Below, in pieces: positions 31,226 to 39,770 of a stretch of 64,000 nt of DNA. The notes below the pieces were generated by a model, which was not told the origin of the DNA, searched no databases, and was given only the letters and a program-made list of their open reading frames with translations. The translations under genes were made by a program, and so were the position numbers. Position 1 is the stretch's first letter. Each line of letters begins with the position of its first letter. The stretch is from assembly GCF_014652235.1 (NCBI RefSeq), contig NZ_BMYK01000003.1:62001-126000 (forward strand), written 5' to 3'. Origin of the DNA: Pseudorhodoferax aquiterrae. Its GTDB lineage: Bacteria > Pseudomonadota > Gammaproteobacteria > Burkholderiales > Burkholderiaceae_C.

Positions 31226-31308
31226 GGCCGCGGCATTCAGAACGTGTGAATGAACGGATCGCGCCCACGACGGGGTGGGCCGGGCCGCAGGAGAAGGCGC
31301 AGGCCGCC

Positions 31309-31328
31309 GCCCGGGCTGGTGCCCGGGC
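31309..31328. repeat. Perfect GC hairpin in the pcaB upstream gap
   Basis: GCCCGGGC-TGGT-GCCCGGGC lies in the 232-bp gap between the aroE-like gene and pcaB. The stem is strong but no T-run follows on either strand. Nothing else recognisable is in this gap. Confidence 0.5.
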
Positions 31329-31457
31329 AAGGACTGCAACGCGCGCATGCGGCCTGGCACGCCCCGGCCCGCAGGGCGCAGCCCTGGGCGCGGCGATCAG
31401 GATGGAAGCAGGTGCTCAAGGGGCCTCGCGCGGTGCGAGCGGCTCGTTCACAGGTTC

Positions 31458-32291
31458 TCAGTACTGCAGTTTGGCCACCGCGCGCAGCGCCTCGGCCGTG
31501 GTGGTGCCGAAACCGAAGAACTCCAGGTAGGCCGGGATCTGCTCGAACAGCATGTCGGTGCCGACCTGCACGGCACAGCCCTTGTCCATGGCGGCGCGCA
31601 GCAGCGGTGTGTACTCGCTCTTCATCACGACCTCGCCGACGAAGGTGCTGGGCGCGATGCGGGCGATGTCGAAAGGCAGCGGGTCGCCCTCCTGCATGCC
31701 CAATGGCGTGGCGTTGACGACGATGTCGAAGCCGGCCGGGTCCTTGCTGCCGGTGCGCACCGTGAGGCTGGGGTAGTGCTGGCGCAGGCGCGCGGCCAGG
31801 GCCTCGGCCGATTCGGCGCGCGCATCGAACAGCGCCAGCTCGGCCGCGCCGGCCTGGGCAATGGACGCCGCGATGGCCGAGCCCACACCACCCGCGCCCG
31901 AGACCAGCACGCGCGCGCCTCTGAAGCTGCGGCCCTTGCGCTGCACACCGCGCACGAAGCCGGCGCCGTCGAACATGTCGCCCAGCAGGCTGCCGTCGGG
32001 CCGCTTGAGGATGGCGTTGCAGGCACCGGCGATGCGCGCCGTGGGCGTGGCCTCGTCCACGAGGTCCAGCGTCACGACCTTGTGTGGCATGGTGACCAGC
32101 GCGCCGCGCAGGTTGGTGAAGCGCATGATCTGGCGCAGCGAGACCGCGTAGTCCTCGGGCAGCACGCCCATGGGCATGACCACCGCATCGATGCCCTGCT
32201 GCTCGAACCAGGGGTTGTAGATCATCGGCGCCTTGAAGGTGGCCGTGGGGTAGCCCAGGTGGGCGATCAGCGTGGTCTTGCCGGAGATCAT
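31458..32291 (-). CDS. Shikimate dehydrogenase-like protein with altered substrate site
   Basis: 277 residues with the two-domain AroE fold. Catalytic Lys71 (VTMPHK), Asn92 (GACNA) and Asp108 (GDMFDGAGF) are kept, and the NADP Rossmann motif GAGGVGSAIA is present. The N-terminal substrate loop, normally with two serines (HSxSP), reads ATFKAP: Phe19 and Ala21 replace both serines that bind the shikimate carboxylate. It is thus probably not the biosynthetic AroE but a paralogue acting on another hydroaromatic compound, in line with its place next to pcaB, an MHS transporter and an IclR regulator. The start at 32291 is preferred because it begins just before TTLIAHLGYP. Confidence 0.8.
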   Translation of the reverse strand: MISGKTTLIAHLGYPTATFKAPMIYNPWFEQQGIDAVVMPMGVLPEDYAVSLRQIMRFTNLRGALVTMPHKVVTLDLVDEATPTARIAGACNAILKRPDGSLLGDMFDGAGFVRGVQRKGRSFRGARVLVSGAGGVGSAIAASIAQAGAAELALFDARAESAEALAARLRQHYPSLTVRTGSKDPAGFDIVVNATPLGMQEGDPLPFDIARIAPSTFVGEVVMKSEYTPLLRAAMDKGCAVQVGTDMLFEQIPAYLEFFGFGTTTAEALRAVAKLQY

Positions 32292-32337
32292 GGTGTGTGC
32301 GGTGCTTTCGGAGACGAAAGGGCCATTGTCGGGCGCA

Positions 32338-33741
32338 TCAGCTGCCGGCGCGTGCCTGTGCCACGGCCGCGGCACGCAGGCGCTGGTACTCGGCCAGCGG
32401 CACGGGCTGTGCGTCGGGCTGGCCGAGGTCCTGCATGTGGATGCGGTAGGTCTCGCGGGCACTGGCGGCGGCCAGCGCGGCGATGACGGTGATGCCGAAG
32501 GCGATGGCACCCACCGTCAGCCAGATGTTCTGCGCGCCGGGCGGCGCCACCAGCGTGAACAGCGCCGGCAGCATGGCGGTGACGGCCGTGCCCACGTTCT
32601 GCGAGATGGCCATGGCCGAGACCCGAGTGCGTGTGGGGAACAGCTCGGGGTAGAAGCTCGGGAACACCGCGTTGTAGCCCTGGTAGACCACGCCCCACAT
32701 CAAGAGCGACATGGCGATGGCCAGGGTGACGTTGTGGATGCTGATGGCGTACAGGTAGCCGAAAGCGAGCAGGCCGGCCGCGAGCGAGCCCACGATGATC
32801 GGCGGCTTGCGGCCGATCTTGTCGGACAGGTTGCCCACGAACGGAATCACCAGCACCGCGAGAATGTTGCCCATCACCGGGATCCAGAGGTACACGTCCT
32901 TGGCGAAGTTCACGCCGTAGGCCGGCTGCACCGCGTAGGCGGCGCCGAAGATCGTGGCCACGACCGGAATCACGTTCATGAGCGCCATCAGCACCACGCG
33001 CAGCATGTCGCGCCAGCTGTACTTGAAGGCGTCGACGATGGGCGAGCGCGCGCGCTGCTTCTGCTCCGTCTTGTCGGTGAAGGCGGGCGTCTCGTCGACC
33101 TCGCGGCGGATGATGTAGCCGGCCACGATCACGATGAAGGACAGCAGGAACGGGATGCGCCAGCCCCAGCTGTTGAACGATGCCTCGGGCATGTAGTGCG
33201 CCAGCGGCAGGAACACGGCGGCGGCCAAAATCTGGCCGGCCTGCACGCCCTGCAGCGTGAAGCTGGCGAAGAAGCCGCGGCGGCCGAACGGTGCGTGCTC
33301 CAGGATCATGGAACTGGCGCCCGAGATTTCGCCGGCCACGGCGAAGCCCTGGATCAGGCGGCAGACCACCAGCAGGAAGGGTGCCCACAGGCCGATCTGC
33401 TCGTAGGTGGGCAGCAGGCCGACGGCGATGGTCGAGAAACCCATCAGGAACATGCACCAGACCAGCACCTTCTTGCGGCCATGCGTGTCGCCGATGTGGC
33501 CCAACACGAAGGCGCCGATCGGGCGGGCCACATAGCCTACGCCGTAGGTGGCCAGCGAAGCGATGATGGCGATGCCGGGATCGCCCTTGGGGAAGAAGAT
33601 CTGCGGAAAGATCAGCGCCGCGGCCGTGGCGTAGATGAAGAAGTCGTAGTACTCCAGCGCCGACCCGATCCAGCCGCTGGCGGCGGCCTTCTTGGACTGG
33701 TGCCGGCCCTGCGGCTCGTGCGCAGCGGTTGCGGTGCTCAT
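32338..33741 (-). CDS. MHS-family (ShiA/ProP-like) MFS transporter
   Basis: 467 residues with 12 membrane helices. The metabolite:H+ symporter signature appears as SALEYYDFFIYATAAALIFPQ, ATYGVGYVARPIGAFVLGHIGDTHGRKKVL and WGWRIPFLLSF, with SDKIGRKPPI in the second half. Members import shikimate, alpha-ketoglutarate, proline or aromatic acids. It is the first gene of the minus-strand cluster (transporter, aroE-like, pcaB-like) and divergent from the IclR regulator, so uptake of a hydroaromatic or aromatic acid is likely. Confidence 0.9.
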   Translation of the reverse strand: MSTATAAHEPQGRHQSKKAAASGWIGSALEYYDFFIYATAAALIFPQIFFPKGDPGIAIIASLATYGVGYVARPIGAFVLGHIGDTHGRKKVLVWCMFLMGFSTIAVGLLPTYEQIGLWAPFLLVVCRLIQGFAVAGEISGASSMILEHAPFGRRGFFASFTLQGVQAGQILAAAVFLPLAHYMPEASFNSWGWRIPFLLSFIVIVAGYIIRREVDETPAFTDKTEQKQRARSPIVDAFKYSWRDMLRVVLMALMNVIPVVATIFGAAYAVQPAYGVNFAKDVYLWIPVMGNILAVLVIPFVGNLSDKIGRKPPIIVGSLAAGLLAFGYLYAISIHNVTLAIAMSLLMWGVVYQGYNAVFPSFYPELFPTRTRVSAMAISQNVGTAVTAMLPALFTLVAPPGAQNIWLTVGAIAFGITVIAALAAASARETYRIHMQDLGQPDAQPVPLAEYQRLRAAAVAQARAGS

Positions 33742-33771
33742 GCTCAATGTCTCCTGGTGAAACAAGATGTC

Positions 33772-33787
33772 GTTCGACAATCGCACG
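33772..33787. promoter_or_regulatory. IclR operator candidate near the MHS transporter gene
   Basis: GTTCGACAATCGCACG lies 31 bp upstream of the transporter start. Its reverse complement differs by one base from the site at 33875-33890 in front of the regulator gene, so the two form a widely spaced inverted pair. Confidence 0.55.
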
Positions 33788-33856
33788 GCAGGTGCGACGA
33801 GCTGGACTCTAAAGAGCACCTGCACCCGCCGAATAGACTTGGCGAGCCACGCCCGA

Positions 33857-33891
33857 TCGATCATCGAACAAAATCGTGCGATTATCGAACA
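33857..33891. promoter_or_regulatory. IclR operator candidate near the regulator gene
   Basis: Two direct copies of ATCGAACA (33863-33870 and 33884-33891), 21 bp apart, flank an inverted repeat AATCG-TG-CGATT (33872-33883). Two helical turns between repeats fits binding of IclR dimers on one DNA face, as for PobR/PcaU-type regulators. Confidence 0.6.
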
Positions 33892-33909
33892 CACCAAGGG
33901 TTTTCACCG

Positions 33910-34695
33910 ATGAGCAACCCCACCGCCCCCATTCCGGCAGGCCTGCAGCGGCGCGACTGGATCGCCGGCCTGGACCGCGGCCTGAACCTGATCGAAGCCT
34001 TCGACGACGCCCACCCGCGCATGACGGCCAGCGAGATCGGCCAGCGCACCGGCATGACGCGCACCGCGGCGCGGCGCTACCTGCTCACGCTGCAGCACCT
34101 GGGCTATGTGGCCGGCGACGGCAAGCTGTTCTGGCTCACACCCCGCGTGCTGCGGCTCGGCCAGTCCTACCTGGAGTCGGCGCGGCTGCCGCGCGTGGTC
34201 CAGCCCTTCCTGCAGCGCGTGGCCATGGGAACGCACGAGACGGCCTACCTCGCGGTGCTGGATGGCGACGACGTGGTCTACATCGCCCGCAACGGCCCCA
34301 ACCGCAGCATGAACACGGGCTACGTGCTGGGCGCGCGCGTGCCTGCGCAGTTGACGGCCTCGGGCACGCTGATGCTGGCCCTGCGCCCCGAGGACGAGGC
34401 CGAGCACTGGTTGCAAACGCACGAACTGCGCGTATTCACGCCGCACACCATCGCCAGCAAGGACCGGCTGCGGCTGGAGTTCGCACGCATCCGCGCCCAG
34501 GGCTGGTCGCTGTCGGAACAGCAGCTGGACCTGAACTCGCGCGGCATCGCCGTGCCGCTGCGCGACCGCAACGGCGAGGTGCTGGGCGCGCTCAACATCA
34601 CCATGCCCATGGGCCACGAAAGCAGCGACGACGCCGTCGCGCGCGTGCTGCCCGTGCTGCGCGAGACCGCACAGGCCATGCGCAACCTGATCTGA
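33910..34695 (+). CDS. IclR-family transcriptional regulator (PcaR/PobR-like)
   Basis: 261 residues. An N-terminal winged helix (LDRGLNLIEAFDD, MTASEIGQRTGMTRTAARRYLLTLQHLGYV, about 20-75) is followed by the IclR effector domain with HETAYLAVLDGDDVVYIARNGPNRSMNTGYVLGARVPA. The long N-terminus and the RRDWIAGLDRGL start resemble PcaR/PcaU/PobR regulators of protocatechuate and 4-hydroxybenzoate genes. It is divergent from the MHS-aroE-pcaB cluster and probably controls it and itself. Confidence 0.9.
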   Translation: MSNPTAPIPAGLQRRDWIAGLDRGLNLIEAFDDAHPRMTASEIGQRTGMTRTAARRYLLTLQHLGYVAGDGKLFWLTPRVLRLGQSYLESARLPRVVQPFLQRVAMGTHETAYLAVLDGDDVVYIARNGPNRSMNTGYVLGARVPAQLTASGTLMLALRPEDEAEHWLQTHELRVFTPHTIASKDRLRLEFARIRAQGWSLSEQQLDLNSRGIAVPLRDRNGEVLGALNITMPMGHESSDDAVARVLPVLRETAQAMRNLI

Positions 34696-35007
34696 TCAGG
34701 GGCCGACCACGAGGCAGGCCAGCGGCTGGGCTTCGCCCACGGTCCACTGGAGGGCCTGGCCCCTGCCACGCAGCTGGTGGCCGGCGCCGGCGTACCAGAA
34801 GCCAGGCTGCTGCGCCAGCCGCGCCTCGCCGCCGCCCGGCAAGGCCAGCAGCGCATGGTCGCGCTCGAAGCGCACGCCCAGCCGCACGCCGCCCTCGCAG
34901 GTGTAGCCCACCAGAGGCGCGCGCACCGGCGTGCAGGCCGAGAACGCAGCCAGCAGGCAGGGCATGGCCGCACCGGACAGCTTGGAAACTTTCGTCACGC
35001 GGCGCAT
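34696..35007 (-). CDS. MliC-like lysozyme-inhibitor lipoprotein
   Basis: 103 residues. A short signal with the lipobox FSAC (about residues 22-25) precedes a small beta domain with GYTCEGGVRLGVRFERDHALLAL, YAGAGHQLRGRGQALQW and a last cysteine, the layout of the membrane-bound c-type lysozyme inhibitor family (MliC/PliC), with its two disulfide cysteines. Stop codon abuts the IclR stop. Divergent from a DUF1161 gene 25 bp away. Function is by family pattern; the Met at the AMPCLL position is an alternative start. Confidence 0.65.
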   Translation of the reverse strand: MRRVTKVSKLSGAAMPCLLAAFSACTPVRAPLVGYTCEGGVRLGVRFERDHALLALPGGGEARLAQQPGFWYAGAGHQLRGRGQALQWTVGEAQPLACLVVGP

Positions 35008-35032
35008 TCTTGCAGCTGCGACACTCCCCGCG

Positions 35033-35332
35033 ATGAAACCCTTGCTGATCCCCCTGCTCTGCCTGCTGGTCGGCAGCGCCCAGGCCGCCGACAACTGCGA
35101 AGCCATCCGCAGCGGCATCGAGGCCCGCATCCGCGCGGGCGGCATCGCCAACCCGGTGGTGACGGTGGTGGACGCCGCGCAGAGCGCGCCGGGGCAGGTG
35201 GTCGGCAGCTGCGGCATGGGCAGCAAGAAGATCGTGTACGTGCAGGGCGATGCCGCGCCGCGCAGCCCCGCCCCCATCCTGACGGAATGCCGCGACGGGT
35301 CCATGCCCGTCGACGGCCGCTGCCCGCGCTGA
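35033..35332 (+). CDS. DUF1161 family periplasmic protein
   Basis: 99 residues with a cleavable signal peptide (LLIPLLCLLVGSAQAA). The mature part shows the DUF1161 pattern: CEAIRSGIEARIRAGGIANPVVTVVD, VVGSCGMGSKKIVYVQ, plus a cysteine-containing tail ECRDGSMPVDGRC. Four cysteines suggest disulfides. Function unknown. Confidence 0.8.
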   Translation: MKPLLIPLLCLLVGSAQAADNCEAIRSGIEARIRAGGIANPVVTVVDAAQSAPGQVVGSCGMGSKKIVYVQGDAAPRSPAPILTECRDGSMPVDGRCPR

Positions 35333-35410
35333 TCCGGGTTTGCCCGAAAATAGCGGTTTTTCCGGCCGCGCCCCTGCCGCGCCGCCCGCCCCCTCACCTG
35401 GAACCGCGCT

Positions 35411-37039
35411 TTGTCCTTCGCCTCCGAAACCCGGCGTCGCCGCACCTTCGCCATCATTTCCCACCCCGACGCGGGTAAAACGACGCTGACCGAGAAGCTG
35501 CTGCTGTTCTCCGGCGCCATCCAGATCGCCGGCTCGGTCAAGGCGCGCAAGGCCAGCCGCCACGCCACCTCGGACTGGATGGAGATCGAAAAGCAGCGCG
35601 GCATCTCAGTGGCCAGCTCGGTCATGCAGATGGCTTACCGCGACCATGTGGTCAACCTGCTCGATACGCCGGGCCACAAGGATTTCTCCGAGGACACCTA
35701 CCGCGTGCTGACGGCCGTGGACTCGGCCCTGATGGTCATCGACGCCGCCAACGGCGTGGAAGCGCAGACGCGCCGGCTGATCGAGGTCTGCCGCCAGCGC
35801 GACACGCCCATCATCACCTTCGTCAACAAGATGGACCGCGAGGTGCGCGAGCCGCTGGACATCCTGGACGAAGTGGAGCGCGAACTCGGCATGCCCTGCG
35901 TGCCCATGACCTGGCCCGTGGGCCAGGGCAAGAGCTTCGGCGGCATCGTGAACCTGCGCACGCAGGCCATGACGGTGTTCGAGTCCGGCAGCGAGCGGCG
36001 GCCGCAGGACTTCGAGACCATGCCGCTCGCGGACCGCGCCGCGCTGCAGGCCCGCTTCGGCCACGAGTTCGACACCGCCATGGAGAGCATGGAGCTGGCC
36101 ACGGGCGCCTCCCCGGCCTGGGACCATGCCGCCTTCCTGGCCGGCAAGCAGACCCCCGTGTTCTTCGGTTCCGGCGTCAACAACTTCGGCGTGATGGAAG
36201 TGCTGGACGCGCTGGTCGACCTGGCCCCGCCGCCGCAAAAGCGCATCAGCACCGTGCTGGTCAACCGCCAGCCCGTCACCAAGGAGATCTTGCCCGAGGA
36301 CAAGGACTTCGCCGGCGTGGTGTTCAAGGTGCAGGCCAACATGGACGCCAACCACCGCGACCGCATCGCCTTCGTGCGCATGGCCTCGGGCAAGTACCAG
36401 CCGGGCATGAAGCTCAAGGTGCAGCGCACGTCCAAGGAACTGCGGCCCACGTCCGTCGTGACCTTCATGAGCCAGCGCCGCGAGGCCGTGGACGAGGCCT
36501 ATGCGGGCGACATCATCGGCTTCACCACGCACGGCGGCGTGCAGCTGGGCGACACCATCACCGACGGCGCCAACCTGCAGTTCACGGGTCTGCCTTTCTT
36601 CGCGCCCGAGATGTTCATGACCGTGATCCTCAAGAACCCCCTGCGCACCAAGCAGCTGCAGCAGGGCCTGGCGCAGCTCGGCGAGGAAGGCGCGATCCAG
36701 GTCTTCAAGCCCGAGGCCGGCGGCCCCATGCTGCTGGGCGCGGTGGGCCAGCTGCAGTTCGAGGTGGTGCAGCACCGCCTGAAGACCGAGTACGACGCCG
36801 ATATCCGGCTGGAAGGCTGCCAATACACGGGTGCGCGCTGGATCACGGCCGACACGCCGGCCGAGCTGCGCCAGTTCGTCGACGCCTACCCTGCGCGCAT
36901 GGCGCGCGACGCGGCCGACACGCTGGCCTACCTGTGCACCTCGCCCTATGACGTGCGGCTGGCGCAGGAACGCTTTCCGAAGATCCACTTCCACCCGCTG
37001 CGCGAGCATGCGGGGTTGGCGCTGCAGAACGCGGGATGA
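35411..37039 (+). CDS. prfC: Peptide chain release factor 3
   Basis: 542 residues, GTPase that recycles RF1/RF2. G1 SHPDAGKTTLTEKLLL, G3 DTPGHKDFSEDTYR, G4 FVNKMDRE, and family segments SDWMEIEKQRGISV and CQYTGARWI are present. The reading frame begins with a TTG codon at 35411; no ATG lies close to the family start, so an unusual TTG initiation is proposed. The stop overlaps the start of the HAD gene (ATGA). Confidence 0.95.
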   Translation: MSFASETRRRRTFAIISHPDAGKTTLTEKLLLFSGAIQIAGSVKARKASRHATSDWMEIEKQRGISVASSVMQMAYRDHVVNLLDTPGHKDFSEDTYRVLTAVDSALMVIDAANGVEAQTRRLIEVCRQRDTPIITFVNKMDREVREPLDILDEVERELGMPCVPMTWPVGQGKSFGGIVNLRTQAMTVFESGSERRPQDFETMPLADRAALQARFGHEFDTAMESMELATGASPAWDHAAFLAGKQTPVFFGSGVNNFGVMEVLDALVDLAPPPQKRISTVLVNRQPVTKEILPEDKDFAGVVFKVQANMDANHRDRIAFVRMASGKYQPGMKLKVQRTSKELRPTSVVTFMSQRREAVDEAYAGDIIGFTTHGGVQLGDTITDGANLQFTGLPFFAPEMFMTVILKNPLRTKQLQQGLAQLGEEGAIQVFKPEAGGPMLLGAVGQLQFEVVQHRLKTEYDADIRLEGCQYTGARWITADTPAELRQFVDAYPARMARDAADTLAYLCTSPYDVRLAQERFPKIHFHPLREHAGLALQNAG

Positions 37040-37827
37040 AACCGCTGGCGGCCTGGCCGGCAGCCGCTTCCCAAGCGCTGCGCGGCATCTTCACCGACAT
37101 CGACGACACGCTCACGACCGAAGGCGCGATCACCGCGGACGCGCTGCAGGCCCTGGCCGAGCTGCGTACCGCGGGCCTGGCGGTGGTGGCGGTCACGGGC
37201 CGTTCGGTCGGCTGGAGCCTGCCGTTCGCGGGCGCGTGGCCCGTCGATGCCATCGTGGCCGAGAACGGCGCCGTGGCGCTGCTGCGCCGGCCCGATGGCA
37301 GCGTGGAGAAGCGCTACCTGCAGGACGCCGCCACGCGTTCCGCGAACTTCACGCGCATGCAGCAGGTGCTGGCCCAGGTCGAGCAGCACATCCCGGGGGC
37401 GCAACGGGCCGGTGACTCCGCCGGCCGCGAGACCGACATCGCGATCGACCACAGCGAGTTCGTGCAACTGGACCAGGCCCGCATCGACGCCGTGGTGCAG
37501 ACCATGCGCGGTGCCGGCCTGCACGCCACGGTCTCCTCCATCCATGTGAACGGCTGGTTCGGTGACCACGACAAGCTCGAAGGCGCGCGCTGGATCCTGC
37601 GCGAGCTCTGGCAGCGCGACCTGGATGCCGAGATCGACCGCTGGGCCTATGTGGGCGACTCCACCAACGACGCGCGCATGTTCCAGGCCTTTGAGAACAG
37701 CGTGGGCGTGGCCAACATCGCGCGCTTCGTGCCGCAGCTGGCGCACCTGCCGCGCTATGTGGCACAGGGCGAACGCGGCGCGGGCTTCGCCGAGTTCGCG
37801 CGGCTGGTGCTGGCCCAGCGCGCCTAG
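37036..37827 (+). CDS. HAD-superfamily (IIB) phosphatase
   Basis: 263 residues. Motif I FTDIDDTLT with the nucleophile and acid aspartates, motif II VAVTGRSVGW, and motif IV YVGDSTNDARMF are intact; the C2 cap lies between. Resembles sucrose-phosphate/mannosyl-glycerate phosphatase type or Cof-like members, and the substrate cannot be read from sequence. Translationally coupled to prfC; convergent with the LysR gene, sharing the stop-codon bases. Confidence 0.85.
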   Translation: MKPLAAWPAAASQALRGIFTDIDDTLTTEGAITADALQALAELRTAGLAVVAVTGRSVGWSLPFAGAWPVDAIVAENGAVALLRRPDGSVEKRYLQDAATRSANFTRMQQVLAQVEQHIPGAQRAGDSAGRETDIAIDHSEFVQLDQARIDAVVQTMRGAGLHATVSSIHVNGWFGDHDKLEGARWILRELWQRDLDAEIDRWAYVGDSTNDARMFQAFENSVGVANIARFVPQLAHLPRYVAQGERGAGFAEFARLVLAQRA

Positions 37828-38708
37828 AAACTGCTCTGCAGCACCCCGCGCACGGTGTCGGCCACCACGTGCCGGCTCTGTGCGCGCCAGGCCAGGTGCA
37901 GTTCGGCATGCAGGCCGGCCGGGTCGCGCAAGGGCCGGAACGCGACCTGCGCATAGCCCAGGCGCTGCGCCGAGGCCGGCACCAGCGCCACGCCCCAACC
38001 CGCATCGACCATGGCCAGGATGGAGTGCGTGTGGCTCAGCGTCAACACCGTCTCGGGTGCCACATCCTCGGCGCGCAGCCGGCCCGCGATGAGCTCGTAG
38101 ATGTAACGCGTCTCCGACGGGCAGTAGGCAATGAAGGGCTGGCCCTGCAGCTCCGCCAGCGCCATAGCATCGCCATCGGCCAGCGCATGTCCCACGGGCG
38201 CGGCCAGCAGCAGCGGCTCGCGCAACAGCATGCTGGAGGCCGCGAAGCTGCGCGGCGCGAACGGCCGCACGATGCCCAGATCGATGCGGCCTGCGGCCAG
38301 GGCGTCGAGCTGGTCCACGGTCTGCAGCTCGCGCGGCACCACTTCCACGTCGGGCAGCGCCGTGCGGACCGCGCCCAGCACTTGCGGCAGCAGGGCGAAG
38401 CTGGCCGCCGCGATGAACCCCAGCGTGACCGTGCCCGCGTCAGCCCGCATGGCACGGCGCGCGGCCTGCATGGCGGCCTGGCTGCGGCGCAGGATGTCCT
38501 CGGCCTCGCGCAGGAAGCTGGCACCGGCCGGCGTCAGGCGCACCGTGCCGCCGGCGCGTTCGAGCAGCTGCACGCCGAGCTCGTGCTCGAGCAACTGGAT
38601 CTGGCGCGTGAGCGGCGGCTGCGTCATGTGCAGCAGTGCGGCGGCACGGCCGAAGTGCAGTTCGGAGGCGACGGCGACGAAGCAGCGCAGTTGCGAAAGC
38701 TGGAACAC
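37824..38708 (-). CDS. LysR-family transcriptional regulator
   Basis: 294 residues. The N-terminal winged helix-turn-helix reads LRCFVAVASELHFGRAAALLHMTQPPLTRQIQLLEHELGVQLLER, typical of the CatM/BenM-like branch, followed by an effector domain (GFIAAASFALLPQVL, MVDAGWGVALVPASAQ). Starts at a GTG. It diverges from the DHDPS-family gene across a 99-bp gap and probably regulates that gene and the Bug receptor after it. Confidence 0.92.
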   Translation of the reverse strand: MFQLSQLRCFVAVASELHFGRAAALLHMTQPPLTRQIQLLEHELGVQLLERAGGTVRLTPAGASFLREAEDILRRSQAAMQAARRAMRADAGTVTLGFIAAASFALLPQVLGAVRTALPDVEVVPRELQTVDQLDALAAGRIDLGIVRPFAPRSFAASSMLLREPLLLAAPVGHALADGDAMALAELQGQPFIAYCPSETRYIYELIAGRLRAEDVAPETVLTLSHTHSILAMVDAGWGVALVPASAQRLGYAQVAFRPLRDPAGLHAELHLAWRAQSRHVVADTVRGVLQSSF

Positions 38709-38744
38709 GATTCAGAACTTGGATGGCGGGATCGCCGATTTGGA

Positions 38745-38774
38745 TTGGACCGCTGGCGGCTTGTTTTCTAGAGT
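38745..38774 (+). promoter_or_regulatory. Candidate promoter of the DHDPS-family/Bug operon
   Basis: TTGGAC (38745-38750), 18 bp, TAGAGT (38769-38774), in the LysR divergent region. Start near 38781, leader about 27 nt. Confidence 0.4.
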
Positions 38775-38807
38775 AGCACCCGCTGCAACACCCCCTCCTC
38801 TACATCC

Positions 38808-39725
38808 ATGGCTTCTTTTCAAGGTCCCGCACTGCGCCAGGCGCTGAACGGCATTTCCGGCATCCTGGTCACACCCTTCGACGCGCAGGACCGCGTGGTC
38901 GCCGCCCCGCTGAAGCCCGTGGTCGACCGTGCCGTGCAGGCCGGCGTCCAGGTGCTGGTGGCCAACGGCAACACCAGCGAGTTCTACGGCCTGCAACCGG
39001 CCGAGGCCGAGCGTGCCGTGGCCATCGCGGCCGACTGCGTGGCCGGCCGCGTGCCGCTGTTGGCCGGCGTGGGCCGCAGCGTGGGCGAGGCCTGTGCGCT
39101 GGCCCGCGTTTCGCGCGCAGCCGGCGCCGACGCGCTCATGGTGCACCAGCCGCCGGACCCCTTCGTCGCGCCGCGCGGCGTGCTGGCCTACGTGCAGCGC
39201 ATCGCCGAGGCCGGCGGCGGCCTGCCGCTGGTGCTGTACCTGCGCAACGAGAACATCGGCCTGGACGCGATCGAGGCGCTGTGCCGCATTCCCGAGGTCG
39301 TGGGCATCAAGTGGGCCTCGCCCACGCCACTGGTGCTGGCCGCCGCCATGCGCCGCACGGCCGACCGGCAGCTGGCCTGGGTCGGCGGCCTGGCCGAGGT
39401 CTGGGCACCGCCGTTCTACGCGGTCGGCGCGCGCGGCTTCACCTCGGGCCTCATCAACGTGCTGCCCGAGCGCTCGGTCGCGATCTACAACGCGCTGGAA
39501 GCCGCCGACCAGCCGCTGGCCATGCGCCTGATCGAAGAGATGCTGCCCTTCGAGGAACTGCGCGCGCAGGAAAACAACGGCACCAACGTGACCGTGGTGA
39601 AGAGCGCGCTGCAACTCATGGGCAACGACTGCGGTGCCACGCGCCCGCCCTCGGCCTGGCCGCTGAACGACCAGCAGCAACAAGGGCTGCGTGCGCTGCT
39701 GGACGGCTGGAAGCTCTTGCGCTGA
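38808..39725 (+). CDS. Dihydrodipicolinate synthase family protein (dehydratase/aldolase)
   Basis: 305 residues, TIM barrel of the DHDPS/NAL superfamily. Schiff-base lysine in VVGIKWAS, the proton-shuttle tyrosine in LVLYLRN, and the N-terminal GISGILVTPFDAQDRV and ANGNTSEFYGL motifs are visible. The GNTSEF motif is as in the 5-dehydro-4-deoxyglucarate dehydratase (KdgD) branch rather than the GTTGE of DapA. With the sugar-acid genes nearby, turning a keto-deoxy sugar acid into alpha-ketoglutarate semialdehyde is a reasonable inference. Confidence 0.8.
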   Translation: MASFQGPALRQALNGISGILVTPFDAQDRVVAAPLKPVVDRAVQAGVQVLVANGNTSEFYGLQPAEAERAVAIAADCVAGRVPLLAGVGRSVGEACALARVSRAAGADALMVHQPPDPFVAPRGVLAYVQRIAEAGGGLPLVLYLRNENIGLDAIEALCRIPEVVGIKWASPTPLVLAAAMRRTADRQLAWVGGLAEVWAPPFYAVGARGFTSGLINVLPERSVAIYNALEAADQPLAMRLIEEMLPFEELRAQENNGTNVTVVKSALQLMGNDCGATRPPSAWPLNDQQQQGLRALLDGWKLLR

Positions 39726-39770
39726 GACGCACGCCCCCTTTTTCCCCTTTCCATTTCGAGGAGACATCCC

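Noticed and set aside
31226-31457. Small open frames in the pcaB upstream gap
   Set aside because: No ribosome site, no recognisable protein features, and Arg/Pro-rich translations typical of noncoding GC-rich DNA; only a GC hairpin is supported.
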